Origin: Rhizobacter sp. Root1238
GTDB lineage: Bacteria; Pseudomonadota; Gammaproteobacteria; Burkholderiales; Burkholderiaceae_C
Assembly: GCF_001425825.1 (NCBI RefSeq)
Contig: NZ_LMDM01000018.1
Span: forward strand, 1-32,816
Reading direction: 5' to 3'
Length of the DNA: 32,816 bases
This document shows positions 9,175 to 16,346 of the stretch, in pieces. A program made the position numbers and the translations under genes. The notes under the pieces were generated by a model. The model searched no databases. It saw only the letters and a list, made by a program, of their open reading frames with translations, and had not been told where the DNA came from. The stretch's first letter is position 1, and every line of letters begins with the position of its first letter.

Positions 9175-10572
9175 GTCGCTGCACGAGAAGCCGCTGCCGG
9201 TCGACAGGCACACGCTCCAGGTGGACGAACCCACGACGGAACTCCACGCGATGTCCATGCGACCGTCGCCGTTGAAGTCGCCCTGCGCCACCCCTCGATC
9301 GCCGTTGGCCGGTCCGGCCCACGACTGGCAAGCGAAGGTCGTGCGTCGCGACAGGCACACCTGCCAGTTGCCGGTACCGTCCGAGCGAGCCAGGTCGGCC
9401 GCGCCGTCCCCGTCGAAGTCACCCATCAGCACCTGTGTCTGCACCTGCTGCGTCTTGCTGCCGAGCTTCTGGTTCGACGGAATCAGCTCCTGCAGCTGCG
9501 GCACCGGGCCGCCCCAGTTGCCGCTGCTGGCCGCCGCGAAAGTCTCTGCCGCGGCGTCGCGCACCGTCCAGCCGAAGCGCGTCGCCGGCAGGCAGTTGCC
9601 CGCACCATCGCAATCGCTGATCGCATCGACCAGGCTGCGCCCGTTGATCGGATTCGTCTTGTAGGCGACGCGGTAGTCGCGCACCAGCGTGCCGCCGCTG
9701 CCGTCGGCCGCGGTGTCGATGCGCGTCTGGATCGCCGTCAGCCGCAGCGCGCGGCTCAGCAGGTTGCCGGCCACATGGCCTTGCCACGGGTCGGGCCGGG
9801 TCTCGTAGACGAAGTTGACCGCGTTGTACGGCACCAGCCCGGTGTTGTCGTTGCCGGTGTAGCGGATGCGTGTCGGCACCATCTCGCCGAGCGTGCTGTT
9901 CTTCGCGTAGCTGATGGTGGAGTAGCTGCCGCGCCGGTCCTGCGAGCGCGACAGCGCCCAGCGCAGGTTGCGCGTGCCGCCTTGCACGTCAAATGTGGCG
10001 TCGGCCGTGCCGCCGTAGGTCATCACCTGCCCGGACTTCAGGTAGACCGTCCACGCGTCGGGGCCCTTCGCCACGTCGGTGATGGTCGGCACGATCTTGC
10101 TGAAGCCGTCGATGCGCGTGCGGTACTCGCTGCCGTTCGAGCCGGTCGCGGGCAGCAGCCGCTGGCCGTCGAGGCAGAACTGGTCGTTCGCATCGAGCGA
10201 CACCGCGGTGCGCACGCCATCGATCGCCAGCGTCTTGCCGCAGCGCGCAATGCTCGACTGGCCACCGAGCGCCCAGCCGCGCCCGAGCGTGCTCGTGCCG
10301 GACTGGCTCGAGTAGTTCAGCGACACGCCAGGCGCCATGCCCGCCGTGCCCGGCGGTACCGCGATCGACACCGAGTACGTCGCCGCACCGGCGCCCACCG
10401 AGGCCCGCCCGGCGAGGCTGCCGGACACCGCACCCGACAGGTTCGGCGGCTGGATCGTGACGGCGGTCTGGGCCGATGCCAACGGTGTGAGTGCGCCAAC
10501 CAGGGGCACGAAGAAAAGCGCGACGCGCACGCGGCTGATCGCCCACGCGGCGATGGGGGTGAAATGCTGCAA
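9172..10572 (-). CDS. N-terminal part of a secreted SpvB-domain/FG-GAP protein, truncated by an in-frame stop
   Basis: 466 residues before TGA. Residues 1-35 are a Sec signal peptide (core VALFFVPLVGALTPLA, likely cut at ASA-QTA). The SpvB/TcaC N-terminal domain follows (about 55-330: YSVSIAVPPGTAGMAPGVSL, GRGWALGGQSSIARCGKTL), then FG-GAP repeats GDFDGDGAADLA and GDFNGDGRMDIA. The frame continues without shift beyond the stop; without it the protein would have 1734 residues. I chose the TTG start because GAGGAGG lies 5 nt upstream; the GTG 14 codons later has no such site. The gene is the TcB-like partner of the downstream Rhs gene, and both carry Sec signals, so the pair is probably exported to the periplasm or surface. 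If the stop is real, only a short SpvB/propeller fragment is made unless read through. Confidence 0.85.
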   Translation of the reverse strand: MQHFTPIAAWAISRVRVALFFVPLVGALTPLASAQTAVTIQPPNLSGAVSGSLAGRASVGAGAATYSVSIAVPPGTAGMAPGVSLNYSSQSGTSTLGRGWALGGQSSIARCGKTLAIDGVRTAVSLDANDQFCLDGQRLLPATGSNGSEYRTRIDGFSKIVPTITDVAKGPDAWTVYLKSGQVMTYGGTADATFDVQGGTRNLRWALSRSQDRRGSYSTISYAKNSTLGEMVPTRIRYTGNDNTGLVPYNAVNFVYETRPDPWQGHVAGNLLSRALRLTAIQTRIDTAADGSGGTLVRDYRVAYKTNPINGRSLVDAISDCDGAGNCLPATRFGWTVRDAAAETFAAASSGNWGGPVPQLQELIPSNQKLGSKTQQVQTQVLMGDFDGDGAADLARSDGTGNWQVCLSRRTTFACQSWAGPANGDRGVAQGDFNGDGRMDIAWSSVVGSSTWSVCLSTGSGFSCSD

Positions 10573-10577
10573 GAAAT

Positions 10578-10584
10578 CCTCCTC
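10578..10584 (-). promoter_or_regulatory. Strong Shine-Dalgarno fixing the TTG start of the SpvB-like gene
   Basis: GAGGAGG is followed by ATTTC and then TTG at 10572. The match and spacing favour this non-ATG start over the downstream GTG. Confidence 0.7.
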
Positions 10585-10652
10585 GGGGGGCAGTCGGTCA
10601 GTCCGCGCCGCTAGGTCTGCAGCGCTGGCCCTGCCGGGCCCCGGTGCTGCGA

Positions 10653-10672
10653 TGGATCCGCATCGGGATCCA
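10653..10672. repeat. Short perfect inverted repeat in the SpvB-Rhs leader
   Basis: Arms TGGATCC and GGATCCA flank the 6-nt loop GCATCG. It lies just downstream of the predicted -10 box, so it could be an operator or an early leader hairpin. Chance occurrence is possible. Confidence 0.4.
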
Positions 10673-10686
10673 CCGCAACGCGACGC

Positions 10687-10714
10687 ATGTTAGCGATGCG
10701 CCGGGTCTTTTCAA
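10687..10714 (-). promoter_or_regulatory. Putative sigma-70 promoter for the SpvB-Rhs-immunity operon
   Basis: On the minus strand TTGAAA (10714-10709) and TAACAT (10692-10687) are separated by 16 nt. This falls in the 219-nt AT-richer gap between the amidase gene and the SpvB-like gene, about 115 nt from the start codon. The boxes resemble the consensus, but nothing else confirms activity. Confidence 0.45.
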
Positions 10715-10791
10715 CAGGCCATGTGAATATTCACCAAAGCCACGAAACAGGCCAGGAAGGAGTACCCGCGCGGGATGCGCGGATCAACGAT

Positions 10792-11580
10792 TCACTTCGC
10801 ATCCACCGCCACCCAGGTGCGCGGCCCGACGATGCCGTCCGGCACCAACCGGGCGGCCCGCTGCAGTTCGCGCACGGCCGCCTCGGTGGCCGCGCCGAAC
10901 CAGCCGTCTTCCTTCAGCCGGCACTTCGCCTGGATCACCTTGACCCAGTCGTCGACCATGCCGCGGCGCAAGGTCGGCCGCGTTTGCGGCTGGCCCGCTG
11001 CCGGCTGCGGCTCCTGCAGCGGGATCGGCGCCAGCGCCGGCGCCGCACCCGACATCACGGCCCGAACCTGCATGCGGAATTCATCCATGTCGAAGGTCGG
11101 ATCGGGCTTGCGGCCGGGTTCCCATTCCTTGTGGCCGATGCAGAAATCCGACGACACGCCGACGTGTGCCAGCAGCGCCGCCACGCCGTGCTGGTAGGCG
11201 CGCAGCTGGACGTCGGGCCACGGATCGCCCTTCAGCCCGGTGTGCTCGGCCTCGATTCCGATCAGGTGCGCATTGCCGTCGCCGATGCCGCGGAAGCTGC
11301 CCTTGCCCGCATGGTTGGCCTGGCCGGCCGCCACGATGTAGAAGGTGCCGTCGCGTCCCAGCCCGAGCTGCGCAAGCGGCCCGGCCAGGTCGGAGCGGCC
11401 TTCCCTCAGCAGCCGCAGCGTCGGCATGTTGCCGGTCTTCGGCCCGGCGGTGTGGTGGCACAGCACGCCCTGCACCGAACCCATCTCGCGCCGACCGCGG
11501 TTCTCCCATCCGGGATCGGGCGCCACTTTCAGGCCCGCGTGCAGCAGCACGTCGGGCATCCAGGTGAGTGAAAAGCTCAT
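10792..11580 (-). CDS. N-acetylmuramoyl-L-alanine amidase with C-terminal peptidoglycan-binding domain
   Basis: The protein has 262 residues. An Amidase_2 (T7 lysozyme/PGRP-fold) domain covers about 25-175. It has the zinc-site motif LCHHTAG (His42/43), VAAGQANHAGKGSF, GIEAEHTG, and IGHKEWEPGRKPDP, which supplies the second His (150) and the K/D catalytic pair. A Pro/Gln-rich linker leads to a PG_binding_1 domain (about 205-262: VKVIQAKCRL, DGWFGAATEAAVRELQ, DGIVGPRTW). It should cleave the MurNAc-L-Ala bond of peptidoglycan. There is no signal peptide, so as in phage endolysins it would need a holin-like partner or cell lysis to reach the wall. It starts 14 nt after the membrane-protein gene with GGGGAG upstream, so the two form an operon. 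Confidence 0.9.
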   Translation of the reverse strand: MSFSLTWMPDVLLHAGLKVAPDPGWENRGRREMGSVQGVLCHHTAGPKTGNMPTLRLLREGRSDLAGPLAQLGLGRDGTFYIVAAGQANHAGKGSFRGIGDGNAHLIGIEAEHTGLKGDPWPDVQLRAYQHGVAALLAHVGVSSDFCIGHKEWEPGRKPDPTFDMDEFRMQVRAVMSGAAPALAPIPLQEPQPAAGQPQTRPTLRRGMVDDWVKVIQAKCRLKEDGWFGAATEAAVRELQRAARLVPDGIVGPRTWVAVDAK

Positions 11581-11594
11581 GTCGCGCTCCCCGG

Positions 11595-12491
11595 TCAGCC
11601 GGCCGCCGGCGCGGCCGGCCCGTCCTTGGCCACGCCACCTTGCGCCGCCGGCAAGTCCATGTCGTCGGTCGGTGAGTTCACGCCACCGTGCTCATGCTCG
11701 GCGTCACCGTCCGGTGCCGTGGTCGAAGCCGCTGCGGCATCCGCGCCATCCGCGGCCTTCGCGTCGGCCACCTGCGCCTTCATCGTTTCGATCGCCTTGG
11801 TCGCGACGGTCTCGGTGCTCTTGGCCGCGAAGTAGAAGCTGACGACCGAGGTCATCAGCGTGCCGATCAGCGTCAGCAGCTGCTTGGCGAAATCGACCGC
11901 GGCATTCGAGACGACGTGGCCGATCTGCACGTCGTACTTGAACAACGCGCCACCCGCGCACGGGTCGGGCAGGCTGCGGGGCGTGCTCGCCGCCGATGCG
12001 ACGGCGGCTGCCGCGCTCGCGGCGCCCGATGCCGCGGTGGCCGTCGGGCAGGCCACCGGCGTCACCTGCACCGAGCCATTCGCCGGATCCGACACCAGTT
12101 GCTGTTTCGCGGCCTCGTTCAGGCCGCGCAAGACGATCGGCTCGGGGCTGCTCAGCGATTGGTAGAGCATCACCGCGAGCAGCGCGAACAGCACGATCAG
12201 CGACAGCGCAATCGTCGCGCGGATCGAGCCCGGCGGCAGCGCGAGCGCCTCGCCAGCTGCCGACAGCCCGAGTCGATTGAACAGCGTCGACACCAGCGCC
12301 AGCGCACCGAGCAGGATCATGATCCCGAAGATCGCGAGGATCGGGTAGCCGAAGGTCGGGTTGTGGCGAAAGACCTCCAGCTTCCAGACCAGCGTCATGC
12401 TCGGAAGAAACACCAGCACCAGGCCGGCGCCGACCGCACCGCTGAAGTGTTCCGACGGCCGCTTGCCGCCCGGGTCGTGCAGATCGAACAT
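11595..12491 (-). CDS. Four-helix membrane protein of unknown function (possible holin-like partner of the amidase)
   Basis: 298 residues. Predicted helices: about 17-37 (AVGAGLVLVFLPSMTLVW), 48-70 (GYPILAIFGIMILLGALALV), 90-112 (RATIALSLIVLFALLAVML) and 203-223 (KQLLTLIGTLMTSVVSFYF). Between helices 3 and 4 lies an Ala-rich loop with two Cys (148, 178) that may be periplasmic. The C-terminal 75 residues are soluble, Ala/Asp-rich and end PAAPAAG. I do not recognise a family. The ATG at 12491 is preceded by AAGGA and is better than the upstream in-frame GTG-type starts. Placement directly before an unsecreted amidase suggests an envelope-permeabilising role, but this is inference; a stress-related or scaffold membrane protein is equally possible. 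Confidence 0.75.
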   Translation of the reverse strand: MFDLHDPGGKRPSEHFSGAVGAGLVLVFLPSMTLVWKLEVFRHNPTFGYPILAIFGIMILLGALALVSTLFNRLGLSAAGEALALPPGSIRATIALSLIVLFALLAVMLYQSLSSPEPIVLRGLNEAAKQQLVSDPANGSVQVTPVACPTATAASGAASAAAAVASAASTPRSLPDPCAGGALFKYDVQIGHVVSNAAVDFAKQLLTLIGTLMTSVVSFYFAAKSTETVATKAIETMKAQVADAKAADGADAAAASTTAPDGDAEHEHGGVNSPTDDMDLPAAQGGVAKDGPAAPAAG

Positions 12492-12600
12492 GGCTCGGAT
12501 CCTTCGTCGAACGGGTGCGCATTGATAGCGCGCCGCGCCGCCGCACGCATCCGCCCGCTTGATGACGCGTCGCACCGGGTGCATGGTCTATGCTCTGCAA

Positions 12601-13122
12601 ATGCGACACCTCCTGACGCCCCTGGCCGCTGCGCTGCTGCTGTCCACGCCGTGGATCGCCTGCGCCGCCGACCCCGCAACGCCGCCGCGCTACACCATCA
12701 AGCAGGACCGGCCGGACACCGGCTCGCACATCCTTCGGGATGTCGTCACCGGCAGCCATGTGCCGTTCGACAAGCCCTACGGCGAGCTGTCGCCGCAACA
12801 GCAGGCCATCGTGAAGTCGCAATACGAGGCGATGGGGACGAACGACGAGCCACCCTACCCGCTGAAGGGGCCACAGAGCCTCTACAAGGCGATGGCGGCC
12901 GGGCAGGACCACCTGCGTGCGCGCGGCCACCTCTCGCTTCTCGTCGATGTCGACAGCCGCGGCGAGGCGCAGTCGGTCTCGGTGCTGGTCTCACCGGATC
13001 CTCTCCTCACGAAATATGCCGCGGGCGTGCTGATGAATGCGAAGTACAAGCCGGCCCGCTGCGACGGCGCGCCCTGCGCGATGCAGTACCCGTTCCGCAT
13101 CAACTTCACGATGCGCGACTGA
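12601..13122 (+). CDS. Secreted protein with TonB-C-like domain
   Basis: 173 residues, the only plus-strand gene in this part. A clear signal peptide (MRHLLTPLAAALLLSTPWIACAAD, cut after ACA) decides the ATG at 12601 over three upstream in-frame starts; no strong Shine-Dalgarno is seen. The C-terminal region (about 105-173) has the look of a TonB C-terminal domain: LLVDVDSRGEAQSVSVLVS, LLTKYAAGVLMNAKYKPARC, then QYPFRINFTM. Unlike TonB there is no N-terminal anchor retained and no long Pro-rich spacer, so it is probably a soluble periplasmic protein rather than an energy transducer. It is divergent from the membrane-protein gene (110 nt) and convergent with the chemoreceptor gene. Function unknown. 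Confidence 0.75.
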   Translation: MRHLLTPLAAALLLSTPWIACAADPATPPRYTIKQDRPDTGSHILRDVVTGSHVPFDKPYGELSPQQQAIVKSQYEAMGTNDEPPYPLKGPQSLYKAMAAGQDHLRARGHLSLLVDVDSRGEAQSVSVLVSPDPLLTKYAAGVLMNAKYKPARCDGAPCAMQYPFRINFTMRD

Positions 13123-13147
13123 CGAGCTGACGCTGGGCGTGCGGCGC

Positions 13148-13166
13148 GCAGGCGGCGCGCGCCTGC
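13148..13166. terminator. Possible hairpin between convergent genes
   Basis: GCAGGCG and CGCCTGC can form a 7-bp GC stem over the loop GCGCG in the 95-nt gap between the TonB-C-like gene and the chemoreceptor gene. There is no T-run on either side, so it is not a classical intrinsic terminator. Confidence 0.25.
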
Positions 13167-13217
13167 TGCAGCAAGGCCTGCGCCGTCCTCACCCAGGGAC
13201 GTCACATCGGATACGGC

Positions 13218-14759
13218 TCAGACGGCGTGGATGCTTCGGTGCGCCGGGGCGATCTTGAACACCGAGACCAGTCGCATCAGGTCACCGGCCTGTTGCTCCA
13301 GGCTCTCGGCCGCAGCGGCGCTCTGCTCGACCAGCGCAGCGTTCTGCTGCGTGCCCTGGTCCAGCGACGTCACCGCCTGGTTGACCTGCGCGATGCCGCC
13401 GGTCTGCTCGGTGGTCGACGCATTGATCTCGGCGATCAGGTCGGTCACGCGGCGCACCTGCTGGACGATCTCGGTCATGGTCTTGCCGGCCTCGCCGACC
13501 AGCCGCGTGCCGCTGTCGACCTTCTCGACCGACGCATTGATCAAGGTCTTGATCTCGCGCGCCGCCTGCGCGCTGCGCTGGGCCAGCGACCGCACCTCGC
13601 TCGCGACCACCGCGAAGCCGCGGCCCTGCTCGCCGGCACGTGCGGCTTCCACCGCGGCGTTCAGCGCCAGGATGTTGGTCTGGAACGCGATGCCGTCGAT
13701 CACGCCGATGATGTCGCTGATCTTGCGCGAGCTCGCGCTGATCTCGGTCATCGTCGTGACGACCTGGGTCACCACCACGCCGCCGCGATCGGCCACCTGC
13801 GTCGCCGACACCGCGAACTGGTTCGCCTGCTGCGCATTGCCCGCATTCAGCTGCACCGAATCGGTCATCTGCTGCATCGACGCCGCCGTCTGCTGCAGCG
13901 CACTCGCCTGCTGCTCGGTGCGGTTCGACAGGTCGGCATTGCCGCTCGCGATCTCGGTGGTGGCATGGCTGATCGACTGCGCGCCGTTCTGCACGTCGCC
14001 GACCAGGCTGCGCAGCTGCTGCACCATGTCGCGCACCGCATGCAGCAGGCTGCCGTCGGCCCCCGGCTGCACCGCGATGTCGTGCGACAGGTCGCCTTGC
14101 GCCACGCGCAGCACCGCATCGCGGGCGTACTCGGGCTCGCCGCCGAGCTGGCGCCACACCTGGCGGACCACCCAGCGCGAGCCGATGCCCAGGCCGACGA
14201 GCACCAGGCCCGCGCTCGCCAGAATCGCCACCAGCGTCGCGCCGGTGCTCTTCTTCGCGCCCGCGAGCGCGGTGTCGAAGCCTTCCTGGGCTTCGGCATG
14301 CGCCTGCTGCACCGACGCGGCGAACAGCTTCTGCGCCGCCTGCATCTTCGACAGCGCGGCCGCTTCGTCGCCCTGCTGGCTGCCGATCACGATGCCGATC
14401 GCCTGCACCGCCGAGCCGTAGTACGCATCGAACTCGGCATGCAGGCGCTGCGCCGCCGCGGCACGCGCCGGGATCGCCTGCGTGGCCTTCAGCAGCGCGC
14501 GGATCTGCTCGGCCTGGACGCCGGTGGCTTCGAGGTGCTTCTTGTCGCCGTCGGACGCGGCGCCCTGCAGGCTGACGACCAGCGCATCGAAGCGGCTGCC
14601 CAGCTGCTGGCTCGCGCTGAGATAAGGGTAGTGCGTCTGGCCGACCGCATCCAGCGCCTGCGAGGTGCGGGTCGAGAATGCGAACACGACCATCACCCCG
14701 AGCGCGAACACGAGGGCCGACAACACCGGCAACAGCCAGATGGTGCTCTTGACTTTCAC
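13218..14759 (-). CDS. Methyl-accepting chemotaxis protein
   Basis: 513 residues. TM1 about 7-29, a periplasmic four-helix-bundle-like sensor about 30-170, TM2 about 172-196, HAMP about 198-250, then a long coiled-coil signalling domain. The hairpin tip is unmistakable (about 352-395: [40 protein letters not shown]). It should control CheA/CheW at the cell pole. The C-terminus (HRSIHAV) lacks the NWETF-type pentapeptide, so it would need help from other receptors for CheR/CheB docking. The GTG start is supported by GGAGG 5 nt upstream. It follows the solute-binding-protein gene by 15 nt. The small sensor domain and this linkage suggest it detects the loaded binding protein rather than the ligand directly. 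Confidence 0.93.
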   Translation of the reverse strand: MKVKSTIWLLPVLSALVFALGVMVVFAFSTRTSQALDAVGQTHYPYLSASQQLGSRFDALVVSLQGAASDGDKKHLEATGVQAEQIRALLKATQAIPARAAAAQRLHAEFDAYYGSAVQAIGIVIGSQQGDEAAALSKMQAAQKLFAASVQQAHAEAQEGFDTALAGAKKSTGATLVAILASAGLVLVGLGIGSRWVVRQVWRQLGGEPEYARDAVLRVAQGDLSHDIAVQPGADGSLLHAVRDMVQQLRSLVGDVQNGAQSISHATTEIASGNADLSNRTEQQASALQQTAASMQQMTDSVQLNAGNAQQANQFAVSATQVADRGGVVVTQVVTTMTEISASSRKISDIIGVIDGIAFQTNILALNAAVEAARAGEQGRGFAVVASEVRSLAQRSAQAAREIKTLINASVEKVDSGTRLVGEAGKTMTEIVQQVRRVTDLIAEINASTTEQTGGIAQVNQAVTSLDQGTQQNAALVEQSAAAAESLEQQAGDLMRLVSVFKIAPAHRSIHAV

Positions 14760-14774
14760 GGCGGCCTCCGCGGA

Positions 14775-15575
14775 TCAGTCGACCGACTTCACGAGGTGGG
14801 CGACGGCGCTCTTGAATTCGGCCGAGTCGCGCGTCTTGCCTTCGAGCTTCCACACCTCCTTCGCGGTGGGGCCGTACTTCGCATAGAACACCTTCGAGAA
14901 GATCGTGAAGTACGGCTTCTCGGCCAGCGGCGGGTTGATGCGCTCGACCTTGGCACGCAGGTCGGCCTCGGCATGCAGCGTGTCGTCGGCTTCGGTGGTC
15001 TGCAGTGCGACCAGCTGGTAGCGGCCGGCCGCCAGGCGCTTCAGGATCTCGCCGGTGGCGTTGGCGCTGTCATCGACCTTGGCGCCCAGCTTGGTGAGCT
15101 GCGCAATGACCGAGTAGCCGGTCGGCGCACCGATGGTGCCGTCGACGCCGTTCAGCTTCTGGCCGTCCCAGCCTGCCGCCGAGCCCTTGATGCGGTACAG
15201 CGCGTAGGTGGCGCGGTACATGCGCTTGGTGGCGTCGGATTCGCCGTCGAGCTTGACCGGGTACACCGCGAATTCGGCGCGGTCGGCCGCGAAGCTGGCG
15301 TTGATGGCACCGTCCATCGCGCCGCTCTTGACCTCGGCCATGCATTGCTTCCACGGCATCGGCGCGAGCTTGATGGCCACGCCGAGCTGCTTCTCGATCG
15401 ATTGCATCATCAGCGCGCTGTAGCCGGGCTTGCCGTTGATCAGCCACGGATAGGCTTCTTCGTGCGAGTGGCACAGCGTGATCTTGTCGGGATTGGATTG
15501 CGCCTGGGCGGCGACGGGGGCCACGGCGGCGATGACGGTGAAACCAGCGGCGAGCGAACGGAGGAAGGTGGTCAT
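14775..15575 (-). CDS. Periplasmic solute-binding protein (family 3-like), likely chemoreceptor partner
   Basis: 266 residues with a signal peptide (MTTFLRSLAAGFTVIAAVAPVAAQAQ, cut after AQA). The remainder looks like a type II periplasmic binding fold of the SBP_bac_3 kind: an early strand DKITLCHSHEEAYPWL, LMMQSIEKQLGVAIKLAPMP, a DGAINASFAADRAEF segment and late FSKVFYAKYGPTAKEVW. Two Cys (about residues 35 and 78) may pair. No permease or ATPase gene is nearby, so it is an orphan for transport. Its operon with a chemoreceptor argues for a sensing role. Ligand unknown; amino acids or small acids would be typical of the family. The ATG at 15575 has no strong Shine-Dalgarno but is fixed by the signal peptide. 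Confidence 0.85.
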   Translation of the reverse strand: MTTFLRSLAAGFTVIAAVAPVAAQAQSNPDKITLCHSHEEAYPWLINGKPGYSALMMQSIEKQLGVAIKLAPMPWKQCMAEVKSGAMDGAINASFAADRAEFAVYPVKLDGESDATKRMYRATYALYRIKGSAAGWDGQKLNGVDGTIGAPTGYSVIAQLTKLGAKVDDSANATGEILKRLAAGRYQLVALQTTEADDTLHAEADLRAKVERINPPLAEKPYFTIFSKVFYAKYGPTAKEVWKLEGKTRDSAEFKSAVAHLVKSVD

Positions 15576-15800
15576 GTGATGCAGGAGCGGAGTGAGAGGG
15601 AGGTACAGCGCGGATCGCGGTGGCCACAGCAGGGCTTGGCCTTTTCCACGTCCACTCCCCCGGGCTTTCGGCATCGCCGCGTCGAACTGGAGATGGCTGG
15701 GCGCCCCAGGCGTGACCGAATGCGCATCGGCCGCGACGCATCCATCGCGGCGCAAGCTATCTGACGGCGAGGCGCCTGGCTCGGCCGCCGGCCGGGGCGC
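15576..15800. other. Gap between the eCIS operon end and the sensory operon
   Basis: 225 nt without a gene. It should hold the end of the eCIS transcript and the promoter of the binding-protein/chemoreceptor pair. I see only short GC stems (CGGCC-GGC-GGCCG near 15785-15800) without a T-run, and no convincing -35/-10 or sigma-28 boxes. Confidence 0.4.

Positions 15801-16342
<542 letters not shown>

Positions 16343-16346
<4 letters not shown>

Noticed and set aside
1439-10572. Complete Tc toxin (TcA-TcB-TcC)
   Set aside because: No TcA-like gene is present, both proteins have Sec signals, and the TcB-like protein ends in ASH repeats rather than an Rhs shell half.
10760-10775. Palindrome cccgcgcggg after the amidase gene as a terminator
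   Set aside because: It is a short GC palindrome without loop space or T-run.
15576-15680. Possible cyclic-di-GMP (GEMM) riboswitch before the binding-protein gene
   Set aside because: The minus-strand leader contains CCGAAAG and GTGGACG, but the other conserved GEMM blocks are missing and no consistent pairing was found.
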